50,425 nt of DNA, taken from NCBI RefSeq assembly GCF_000169095.1, contig NZ_AAVU01000049.1, positions 1 through 50,425 on the forward strand. The letters run 5' to 3'. Under the pieces are notes generated by a model that ran no database searches, was not told where the DNA came from, and saw only the letters and a program-made list of their open reading frames with translations. Below, piece by piece: positions 44,179-50,425 of the stretch (its first letter is position 1; every line of letters begins with the position of its first letter). Both the position numbers and the translations under genes were made by a program. Origin of the DNA: Lyngbya sp. PCC 8106 (GTDB taxonomy: Bacteria; Cyanobacteriota; Cyanobacteriia; Cyanobacteriales; Microcoleaceae).

Positions 44179-45546
44179 ATGATTGATTCTAACGATAAGA
44201 GTATATTGGGTAGCATCCTCATTGTTGATGACTCTTTAGAACACTTAAACTTTTTAGCTGAAATGTTAAACAGTTATGGTTATTTGACGATCAAAGCCGA
44301 AAATGCAGAGATTGCACGAATCAAGACAGAATATCATAATCCAGACTTAATTTTATTAGATATTATTCTGCCTGAAGTTGATGGCTATAAATTCTGTCAA
44401 TCTCTAAAATATCATCCTAATACTTCTGATATTCCGATTATTTTTATGAGTGATTTAGATGAATTGTTTGACAAAATAAAAGCCTTCAAAGTTGGAGGAG
44501 TTGATTATATTCCTAAACCTTTTCAAGTTGAAGAAGTGGTCGCTCGGGTTGAAAATCAGCTCGCCCTCAAACGTCAAAAAATACAACTCACTCAAGAAAT
44601 AGAACGTCGTCAACAGGTTGAAGAAATTCTCTGTGAGTCTAGATCGCTATTAGCAAGTGTTTTAAATAGTTCACCCGATGGAATCGCAGCTTTTAAAGCG
44701 GTTCGTGATCAGACGGGAAAGATTGCTTATTTTCGCTGTGTTGTCGCTAATCCTCGGTTCGCTAAACTCATCGGTCAGCCTCCGAATAGTTTAGTCGGTC
44801 AACGAGTCCTAAAAAGTATGATTGATAAACTCGATCATACTCTATTTGAACAGTTAGTTCAGGTTGTCGAAATGGGAGAAACTTTAAATCAAGAGTTCCG
44901 TTTTAATATACACCATACTCAAAACTGGTATCAAATTACAGCGGTGAAAAATGGAGAGGGGTTTGCGGTGACGATTCGTGATATTTCCGAAGGCAAAGAA
45001 TGGGAAATGTTACTCAATGAAACCAGTCAAAATATCTATCAACAAGCGATTTCAGATTCTTTAACTCAAATCGGAAATCGCCGTGCTTTTGATCATTATC
45101 TCCAACAAGAATGGCATCGAGCTAAACGAGAGCAATTAGTCCTGTCTTTGATCCTAGCAGATATTGATTATTTCAAGAGTTATAACGATCATTACGGCCA
45201 TCAAGCAGGAGATGAGTGTTTGCGTCAAATTGCTCAAGCGATCCATGATGCAGTTAAGCGTCCGGCTGATTTTGTCGCTCGTTATGGGGGAGAAGAATTT
45301 GCGGTGATTTTACCCAATACGGACATAGAAGGGGCGAAACTTGTGGCGGAATTAATTCACTCCCAAATTCATCAACTCCAGCTTCCTCATCCTCAATCCA
45401 CGGTTTGTCCATTCATCACTTTAAGTCAGGGTGTGAGTGCTTGTGTTCCCCAACCGGAAGATTCATTGAAAATGTTAATTGCTCGGACGGACGGGGCACT
45501 TTATCAAGCCAAAGAACAAGGACGTGATCGCATTGTAGAGGGTTAA
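44179..45546 (+). CDS. Response-regulator diguanylate cyclase (REC-PAS-GGDEF)
   Basis: 455 residues that should make cyclic di-GMP on phosphorylation. The receiver domain (about 10-130) has the phosphoacceptor D61 in LILLDIILPEVDGY and the Lys in YIPKPF. A coiled linker (about 130-150) precedes a PAS-type sensor domain (about 150-275). The GGDEF domain (about 290-455) has the active sequence YGGEEF (370-374) and, five residues before it, the inhibitory I-site RPAD (361-364), so product feedback is expected. The gene runs up to the edge of the recombinase element: its TAA is part of the 12-bp direct repeat that borders the element. Before insertion it would have preceded cobO by about 60 bp. 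Confidence 0.93.
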   Translation: MIDSNDKSILGSILIVDDSLEHLNFLAEMLNSYGYLTIKAENAEIARIKTEYHNPDLILLDIILPEVDGYKFCQSLKYHPNTSDIPIIFMSDLDELFDKIKAFKVGGVDYIPKPFQVEEVVARVENQLALKRQKIQLTQEIERRQQVEEILCESRSLLASVLNSSPDGIAAFKAVRDQTGKIAYFRCVVANPRFAKLIGQPPNSLVGQRVLKSMIDKLDHTLFEQLVQVVEMGETLNQEFRFNIHHTQNWYQITAVKNGEGFAVTIRDISEGKEWEMLLNETSQNIYQQAISDSLTQIGNRRAFDHYLQQEWHRAKREQLVLSLILADIDYFKSYNDHYGHQAGDECLRQIAQAIHDAVKRPADFVARYGGEEFAVILPNTDIEGAKLVAELIHSQIHQLQLPHPQSTVCPFITLSQGVSACVPQPEDSLKMLIARTDGALYQAKEQGRDRIVEG

Positions 45547-45553
45547 AAGCTAT
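45542..45553. repeat. Left flanking direct repeat (possible target duplication)
   Basis: gttaaaagctat abuts the left arm and contains the TAA stop of the diguanylate cyclase gene. Its partner is at 47222-47233 (gttaaaacctat; 11 of 12 identical). Confidence 0.65.
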
Positions 45554-45623
45554 GCTTTACGCTGTAACCCTTATAAACTCGTTACCCTCTATTTACTCAA
45601 TCCAAACAACAGTTAAAGGATGA
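45554..45623 (+). repeat. Left 70-bp inverted terminal repeat
   Basis: Starts gctttacgctg and ends agttaaaggatga. It is an exact inverted copy of the right arm. Eight bases separate it from the stop codon of the diguanylate cyclase gene. Confidence 0.95.
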
Positions 45624-45631
45624 GTCAAATA

Positions 45632-45671
45632 AAAATAAACAAACAAAACCCCCTAAGTTATCTCTAGGGAG
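45632..45671 (-). terminator. Intrinsic terminator of the recombinase gene
   Basis: On the minus strand, CCCTA and TAGGG (45665-45669 / 45651-45655) pair around a nine-base loop and are followed by ggttttgtttgttt, a T-rich tract. It lies about 50 bp after the recombinase stop and inside the left arm of the element. Confidence 0.6.
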
Positions 45672-45719
45672 TTTAACACTACATTAGGAACTCAATCAAG
45701 TCTATTCAATCTACTGCAA

Positions 45720-47144
45720 CTATTCTAGTTGATAAATGACTCTTAGAATGAGTTTAGCTGATGGGTCATTTACGTCAATTCCTAGTGCTGTTAGCTGTTC
45801 TGTAGCCGTCTTATAACCAAGTGGTTCTTTAGTGAATCCAGTTAGCATATCAACAGTAGAGCGGAAGTCAGACCATGACATATAATGCTTGCGGTTTACA
45901 TCAACGCTATGCCCTAATGAAGCCGCTACAACGGTTTCAGGAATGCCGTACTTATGCTTTAACCAACTATTTAAGCGACGGAAAGCGTACATTTGAGTAA
46001 CGGGAGAATTGTTGCTTGTCATCCATTGCCTGTGACTTCTGTTGAAACCTGACGTTATCGCATCTTCTGATAGATACCTGTCTTTATCCTCGTCAAAACA
46101 GAACACGTTAGTGAGTTCTAGGACGTTCCAGATACCCTTGTCTGTAGTAAACGGTAATGAAATTCTAAATCCCGTTTTAGTTGTTGCTCCCCACGGTGTA
46201 TGACTACCCGTTACTAGCAACTTTAGTTCGTTGTTTGGGTCGTTGATAGCAGGGATAGTTACACCGTCTTTTGTGTACGGTTTGTCAAGGTTTAATGATG
46301 CTGCAATTTCAGTTGGTCTTAACCCATACATTGCAATCATTCCTGTTACCCATAACCACCGCTTTTTAGTTTGCTCGTAACAACTCCCTTCCTTTGTAGC
46401 TCTTTTAGCCGACTCTCTCCATTTTGTGAAATCATCCCATAGGATGTATTGCTTTTCTGTGAATTCAGTTTGCTTTGGGTCAATTTCTGAAAGCTTTTCT
46501 AGTAACATCATTGCTGTTGATTTGCTAGAATATGTTGCTATCTTTTTGAGAACGAAATAAGCGTTACGAAAAGACTTTGTACCTTTGTTCCAGTTGCTTA
46601 AAACAGCGTTAAAGTCTTTCCAGTTAGGGCATTTGTCCCAATTAGGGAATTTATTGAAATAAATCAAGTATGTGACTTTGTACGATTTGGTGAAGCTAGG
46701 ATTATCTCTTGACCTTTTTTCGCCTGTATTTTTGTGTACTCCGTTGAAGTATTCATCTTCTATTTCTTGAAAAATTTCACGGTAGGTTTTAAGGTCGTTA
46801 ACAATTTCGTTAACTTCTAAAATTTCTTGATCGTACCACCCCCAAAATTCTGATGTTGTTTTAAACTTGCTTAGTGCTTCTTTGACTTTCCATGCCTTGT
46901 CTCGCGCCTGATAAACACCTTCCGGTGCAAAGGGTACGTTACAGGACTTTGGTAGTCGCTTACCAGTCCCCGGGTACTTGAATTGAAGCATCAAGTATTT
47001 ATTATCTTGAATTTTAAAACTGATACCTTTGGGCATGGTTGCCTTGACTTCATCTACTGTGTCCTTTACATCCTTAGCGTTCTTTAGAACGGCTTCATAC
47101 CCTTTGTAAGACCCGCTATTGCTAGCTTCAGCTTTGTTACTCAC
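45720..47144 (-). CDS. Tyrosine recombinase/integrase-like protein of the inverted-repeat element
   Basis: 474 residues from GTG 47144, with aaagga eight bases upstream inside the right terminal repeat. Residues about 1-240 are a lysine-rich helical N-terminal part with no clear match, where arm- and core-binding domains would lie. The C-terminal half has the tyrosine-recombinase layout: catalytic R276 in YGLRPTEIAAS, box II YAFRR (386-390) keeping R389 but with Tyr instead of the first His, H412 in LGHSVDVN, and the nucleophile Y421 in KHYMSW, nine residues on. The His-to-Tyr change is seen in some active relatives, so activity is plausible. Codon use differs somewhat from the neighbours, as for an acquired gene. 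Confidence 0.82.
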   Translation of the reverse strand: MSNKAEASNSGSYKGYEAVLKNAKDVKDTVDEVKATMPKGISFKIQDNKYLMLQFKYPGTGKRLPKSCNVPFAPEGVYQARDKAWKVKEALSKFKTTSEFWGWYDQEILEVNEIVNDLKTYREIFQEIEDEYFNGVHKNTGEKRSRDNPSFTKSYKVTYLIYFNKFPNWDKCPNWKDFNAVLSNWNKGTKSFRNAYFVLKKIATYSSKSTAMMLLEKLSEIDPKQTEFTEKQYILWDDFTKWRESAKRATKEGSCYEQTKKRWLWVTGMIAMYGLRPTEIAASLNLDKPYTKDGVTIPAINDPNNELKLLVTGSHTPWGATTKTGFRISLPFTTDKGIWNVLELTNVFCFDEDKDRYLSEDAITSGFNRSHRQWMTSNNSPVTQMYAFRRLNSWLKHKYGIPETVVAASLGHSVDVNRKHYMSWSDFRSTVDMLTGFTKEPLGYKTATEQLTALGIDVNDPSAKLILRVIYQLE

Positions 47145-47151
47145 TTTTTAA

Positions 47152-47221
47152 TCATCCTTTAACTGTTGTTTGGATTGAGTAAATAGAGGGTAACGAGTTT
47201 ATAAGGGTTACAGCGTAAAGC
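47152..47221 (-). repeat. Right 70-bp inverted terminal repeat, with recombinase ribosome-binding site
   Basis: The inner end supplies aaagga eight bases before the GTG start of the recombinase. Reading outward, ttgagt and, 19 bp on, tataag could serve as a promoter toward cobO, which starts 48 bp beyond the arm. Confidence 0.95.
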
Positions 47222-47233
47222 GTTAAAACCTAT
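47222..47233. repeat. Right flanking direct repeat (possible target duplication)
   Basis: gttaaaacctat abuts the right arm. It differs from the left copy at position 8 only. Confidence 0.65.
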
Positions 47234-47268
47234 GATAGTAGTTTAATCAAATTGACAACAGAAAAGCT

Positions 47269-47892
47269 ATGGACTCTCAAACCGATACAACATTAACCTC
47301 CGAGCAACATCGCCTCAAAATGCAGCGACGCAAGGAAGTTCAAGAACAGCGAGTCGCTAAAGCGTCGCAGACGAAAGGGTTAATTATCGTTCATACTGGA
47401 AACGGGAAAGGGAAGACAACCGCAGCTTTGGGGATGGTGATGCGATCGCTTGGTCACGGTTATCGGGTGGCGATTGTTCAGTTTATCAAAGGGGCTTGGG
47501 AACCCGCAGAAAAAGCCGTTTTTAGCCATTGGTTGGATCAGTTAGAGTTTCACGCCATGGGAGAAGGGTTTACGTGGGAAACTCAAAATCGCGATCGCGA
47601 TATCGAAAAGGCGCAACAAGCTTGGGAAATGGCTTTATCTTTTATCCGTAATCCTGAGTATAAGTTAGTGTTGCTCGATGAAATTAATGTGGTGATCAAA
47701 TTGGGATATCTCAGCGTGGAAACGGTGTTAGCCGGACTCGCAGAAAAACCCGAAGACACTCATATCATTTTAACGGGTCGAGGCGCACCCCAGGCGTTAA
47801 TTGAACGGGCTGACCTGGTAACAGAAATGACCCTGGTTAAGCACCCTTTTCGAGAACAAGGGGTTAAAGCTCAACCCGGGATCGAATACTAG
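47269..47892 (+). CDS. cobO: Cob(I)alamin adenosyltransferase
   Basis: A 207-residue CobO/BtuR enzyme that transfers adenosyl from ATP to the cobalt of corrinoids, making adenosylcobalamin forms. The P-loop HTGNGKGKTTAALG lies at about 44-57, followed by VAIVQFIKGAW. LVLLDEINVVIKLGYL is the Walker B region and DTHIILTGRGAPQALIERADLVTEM the conserved C-terminal part. The N-terminal 40 residues are the usual charged helix. No cobalamin riboswitch is seen upstream; instead the right arm of the recombinase element ends 48 bp before the ATG. Confidence 0.95.
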   Translation: MDSQTDTTLTSEQHRLKMQRRKEVQEQRVAKASQTKGLIIVHTGNGKGKTTAALGMVMRSLGHGYRVAIVQFIKGAWEPAEKAVFSHWLDQLEFHAMGEGFTWETQNRDRDIEKAQQAWEMALSFIRNPEYKLVLLDEINVVIKLGYLSVETVLAGLAEKPEDTHIILTGRGAPQALIERADLVTEMTLVKHPFREQGVKAQPGIEY

Positions 47893-48036
47893 ATCATATT
47901 TTAACTGAAATTGCCGGAATTCCCCATACCCTCGTGGGTGGGGATGAAAGGCAGGTCAATCAAGCGGTTCGTGCCGCGCAGATTTACAACGATCCACCGA
48001 ACTTACCATCAATCTTTTCCGTGCTAAACTCAAGTT

Positions 48037-49204
48037 ATGAGAAACGTTGTTAAGGTCAGAATCTATCCAACCACTGAACAGCAAGTAGCCTTATCAAAGG
48101 CGTTTGGCTGTGCTAGATGGTGGTGGAACCACGCTCTGAACCTAAATAACGAAATCTACAAGGCGACTGGGAAAGGATTATCAAGACAGGAATATAACAA
48201 CCGCTTACCAGGACTCAAGAAGGAGTTTCCTTGGTTGGCTGAATGCTATTCTCAGGTGCTTCAGTCTGTGTCCCTGAATTTATCTCGGGCTTTTATCAAC
48301 TTCTTTGAAGGTCGAACGAAATATCCCAACTTCAAAGGCAAGCACGGGAAACAATCAATCCAGTATCCGCAGCACGTCAAGCTACTAGATGGAGTGATTA
48401 AGCTTCCGAAAATTGGTGAAGTCAAAGCAAAGTTTCACCGAGCTTTTGATGGCAAGCTGAAAACCGTTACCGTTAGCATGGGTAAGACAGGCAAATACTA
48501 CGCTTCCTTGCTGTTTGACGATGGACTGCCGGAACTCGAAACAAGTAATCAGGGTAAAGCGATTGGTATTGATGTAGGATTAACCCCCGATCGCAATTAC
48601 ATCTGACGGCTCAAAGTTTGACAACCCCAAGCCGTTTAAAAAACGAGAGAAAAATCTAAAACGTAAACAGCGCAAACTTTCCCGAAAACAGAAGGGTTCA
48701 AAGCGCCGAGAAAAAGCAAGACGCATTGTAGCGCGAGTGCATGAACGAATCGCCAACACTCGCAAAGACTTCCAGCACAAACTCTCTCGCAAATTGGTGA
48801 ACGAAAACCAAGTCATCATTGTAGAGAATCTAGCAGTTAAAAACATGATAAAAAACCACAATCTAGCGAAAGCAATTAGCGATTGTGGCTGGTCTGAATT
48901 CACCAGACAATTAAAATACAAAGCAGAAAAAGACGGGAAAACCTACCTTGAAATTGGTCGATTTTTCCCGTCTAGCAAGACTTGTCATGTATGCCTAAAT
49001 CGAATTGACAGCTTGCCGCTTGATATTCGGAGTTGGGAGTGTTCCAACTGCAAAACTAAGCACGACAGAGACATAAATGCGGCTGTAAATATTCGAGCCG
49101 GACGGCTTACGGATATTAGCGTTGGGAACCAGCGCTACTGCCCAAGGAGGCAATGTAAGACCAAAACGGGGGCGCAAGCCATCTGTAGCGGCGGTTGCTG
49201 TTGA
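48037..49204 (+). pseudogene. tnpB: tnpB, RNA-guided nuclease gene with a +1 frameshift
   Basis: The first frame (48037-48606) runs from MRNVVKVRIYPT through the RuvC-I motif IGIDVGLT (D179) and then ends at an out-of-phase TGA. The second phase resumes at once with ITSDGSKFDNP and continues to 49204. It carries RuvC-II (IIVENL), a CxxC...CxxC zinc ribbon (CHVC, CSNC) and RuvC-III HDRDINAA. Deleting one C from the C5 run 48584-48588 restores a 388-residue TnpB of normal length with all catalytic residues. Everything else is intact, so the shift is recent, or a sequencing or slippage event. No TnpA is present. Confidence 0.85.
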
Positions 49205-49243
49205 GTTGGGAAGCTCCGTCCCCTTGTGGGCGGAGTAGTTCAC
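49205..49243 (+). ncRNA. Probable 3' end of a TnpB guide RNA (omega-RNA/reRNA scaffold)
   Basis: Right-end hairpin ctccg-tccccttgtggg-cggag, then tagttcac. In characterised IS200/IS605 elements the guide RNA arises from the tnpB 3' end and this terminal structure, with the guide taken from sequence just past the element. Only the 3' scaffold is annotated; the 5' end is unknown. Confidence 0.4.
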
Positions 49244-49277
49244 CCTCTCCCCAGGCTTTCTCTGACACGGAGAGAGG
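49244..49277 (-). terminator. Hairpin after the sigma-factor gene
   Basis: cctctcc (49244-49250) and ggagagagg (49269-49277) form a stem behind the minus-strand sigma gene, whose stop is at 49299. There is no T tract, so termination would be imperfect. Confidence 0.35.
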
Positions 49278-49298
49278 TTAGAATTGCGATCAATCAAA

Positions 49299-50300
49299 CT
49301 AGCTAGCCAGATATTCTCGCACTTGAGACTTCCGACGACGGAGGTGATTGAGAGCTTGATTTTCAAGCTGACGGACTCGTTCACGGCTGATGCTCATCCG
49401 AGCGCCTACTTTAGAGAGAGATAGTTCTTTACCATCTTCTAAGCCGTAGCGTAATAGAATCACCTCCCGTTGTTGCGGGGTTAATTCATCGATCAGGCTT
49501 TTGAGATCCTGACGTAGCAGTTCATGGGTGACGTAGTTATCAGCAGAAGCTGTTTCGTCTTCAAGCAGTTCTTGAAGTTCGGTATCTTGGTTGTCCCCCA
49601 CTCGCAGATCCAACGAAATCGGATGGCGAGAAGCCAGCAAGTATTCCCGAATTTGAGAGGGTTCTAACTCTAAAGCTTCTGCAATTTCGGTGGGTGTCGG
49701 GTTGCGACCATATTTTTGAACCAAGTCCCGTTGAACTCGTTTGATTTTGTTGAGTTTTTCGGTGATATGGATCGGTAAACGAATCGTACGACCATTTTGA
49801 GCGATCGCCCGAGTAATGGCTTGTCGTACCCACCAGTAAGCGTAGGTGGAGAACTTATACCCTCTCATCGGGTCAAATTTTTCGACACCTCGTTCTAAAC
49901 CGAGTGTTCCTTCTTGGATTAGATCCAAAAATTCCATGTTGCGCTTTTGGTATTTTTTAGCGATCGAAACAACTAAGCGCAGGTTCGCTTCGATCATTTT
50001 TTGTTTAGCGCGGCGACCGCAATCTAAAATACGATCTAGTTCATCTTCCGTTAATTCGACTTCATTTGCCCACTCTGTTTTGGAGGGTTCATGTTCGAGT
50101 TTTTTGGTCAATTTGTCTTTTTCTTCCAACTGTTTCATCATCTGTTGGACTTGCTTACCGTAGTGAATTTCTTCTTCTTGGGTAAGCAGAGGAACACGAC
50201 CAATTTCATGCAGATAAGTCCGCACGGTGTCCACTGAAACCCCTGGTCGAGTGTTCCGTTTGGTAGATTGATCTTTTTTGAGATTGTTTACCTTAGCCAT
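49299..50300 (-). CDS. RNA polymerase sigma factor, SigA-related group 2 type
   Basis: 333 residues. Region 1.2 (VDTVRTYLHEIGRVPLLTQEEE), region 2 with MEFLDLIQEGTLGLERGVEKF and the -10-reading segment KFSTYAYWWVRQAITRAIA, region 3, and region 4.2 (LSLSKVGARMSISRERVRQLENQALNHLRRR) are complete. It has no long acidic N-terminal region, and its length and the ERGVEKFDP variant point to a non-essential group 2 paralogue, not the housekeeping factor. Which one (SigB, SigC, SigD or SigE) I cannot settle. The ATG has an aagggag about 14 bases upstream. The tnpB element lies just behind its end. Confidence 0.92.
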   Translation of the reverse strand: MAKVNNLKKDQSTKRNTRPGVSVDTVRTYLHEIGRVPLLTQEEEIHYGKQVQQMMKQLEEKDKLTKKLEHEPSKTEWANEVELTEDELDRILDCGRRAKQKMIEANLRLVVSIAKKYQKRNMEFLDLIQEGTLGLERGVEKFDPMRGYKFSTYAYWWVRQAITRAIAQNGRTIRLPIHITEKLNKIKRVQRDLVQKYGRNPTPTEIAEALELEPSQIREYLLASRHPISLDLRVGDNQDTELQELLEDETASADNYVTHELLRQDLKSLIDELTPQQREVILLRYGLEDGKELSLSKVGARMSISRERVRQLENQALNHLRRRKSQVREYLAS

Positions 50301-50425
50301 AGTTTTAAATTAAACTCCCTTAACTGAATCAAAATTGGTAGTGAGTCTACCCGACTCAACAATGAGTAGGAAAGAATGATTTGAGTGCGTTCTTTTTTGA
50401 ACTGGTAGAAAGTCTGACCCTGTGG
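50301..50425. other. Start of the sigma-gene promoter region (cut by window edge)
   Basis: 125 bp upstream of the sigma factor ATG. It contains the probable ribosome-binding site aagggag. Too little is visible to define the promoter. Confidence 0.4.

Larger units (their letters stand above)
45554..47221. mobile_element. Tyrosine-recombinase element with perfect 70-bp terminal inverted repeats
   Basis: Bases 45554-45623 and 47152-47221 are exact reverse complements over 70 bp. The 1668-bp segment between and including them carries one gene, a tyrosine recombinase-like protein, and an intrinsic terminator for it. The immediate flanks are gttaaaagctat (45542-45553) and gttaaaacctat (47222-47233), a direct repeat with one mismatch, as expected of an insertion with target duplication or a crossover core. 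DDE insertion sequences have such ends; a lone tyrosine recombinase normally does not. The unit could transpose, or invert between its arms. Confidence 0.85.
47922..49243 (+). mobile_element. tnpB-only IS200/IS605-type element (approximate ends)
   Basis: It has hairpins at both sides of a tnpB gene and no tnpA. The left hairpin is ccccataccc-tcgt-gggtgggg (47922-47943). The right end, after the tnpB stop, is a hairpin ctccg (49214-49218) / cggag (49231-49235) followed by tagttcac, which is the usual right-end look of this family and, by established work on TnpB, the 3' scaffold of a reRNA (omega-RNA). The exact left boundary is not determined. It needs a TnpA supplied in trans. Confidence 0.65.

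Noticed and set aside
45554..47221. DDE-transposase insertion sequence
   Set aside because: No DDE/DEDD pattern in the encoded protein; the Arg...Arg...His...Tyr layout is that of a tyrosine recombinase.
47222..47268. Cobalamin riboswitch before cobO
   Set aside because: The gap is only 48 bp between the element arm and the ATG, and no B12-box-like sequence is visible.
49299..50300. Housekeeping SigA
   Set aside because: No extended N-terminal region and region 2 differs (ERGVEKFDP), as in group 2 paralogues.

Overview
The window reads as chromosome from a filamentous, Oscillatoriales-type cyanobacterium. The reasons are a GUN4-domain gene and chlM (Mg-protoporphyrin methyltransferase) of chlorophyll synthesis, HIP1 octamers (gcgatcgc) scattered through genes and gaps, CHAT, WD40-STAND, SLH and pentapeptide-repeat proteins, a group-2 type sigma-70 factor, and three tandem TTTAACCT-type repeats matching the cyanobacterial Pho box. 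I see no tRNA, rRNA or CRISPR array.

Layout. 1-9.2 kb: a membrane-anchored GUN4 protein (cut by the window edge) divergent from chlM, a small membrane protein, an xisH-like gene remnant, a CHAT protease-like protein, a secreted GHL10 glycosidase, a MITE-like repeat, and nadD followed by an NrtR-like regulator. 9.5-17.7 kb: a probable phosphate-scavenging locus. A 2080-residue secreted protein joins a nuclease domain, a 5'-nucleotidase domain and an RTX tail. Upstream lies a Crp-family regulator with a three-repeat Pho box and a -10 element, then a UspA protein. 17.8-21.2 kb: an AGCS amino-acid symporter, a TRAP substrate-binding lipoprotein and an internally deleted paralogue of it. 21.4-27 kb: a TPR protein, a six-TM membrane protein and putA.

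27-36.1 kb is an accessory, defence-like stretch: a GIY-YIG (T5orf172) gene split by an in-frame stop, a VapBC-type and a HigBA-type toxin-antitoxin pair, and an overlapping two-gene unit made of a P-loop ATPase and a 1654-residue STAND NTPase with a membrane helix and 14 WD40 repeats. A 70-residue unknown protein lies just upstream. 36-45.5 kb: small ORF remnants, an SLH/phosphodiester-glycosidase protein, a J-domain/pentapeptide-repeat fusion, a second six-TM protein sharing residue patterns with the one at 22.5 kb, a moeA-response regulator operon and a REC-PAS-GGDEF diguanylate cyclase.

45.5-47.2 kb holds the most unusual item: a 1668-bp element with perfect 70-bp terminal inverted repeats enclosing one tyrosine-recombinase-like gene. 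It is bordered by 12-bp direct repeats (11/12 identical) and sits exactly behind the diguanylate cyclase stop codon, between it and cobO. A tnpB-only IS200/IS605-type element, frameshifted in a C5 run, then separates cobO from the sigma-factor gene that ends the window.

All functional calls come from reading motifs and architecture by eye; no database search was run. Start codons were moved from the longest reading frame only where a ribosome-binding site, a signal peptide or gene overlap argued for it.
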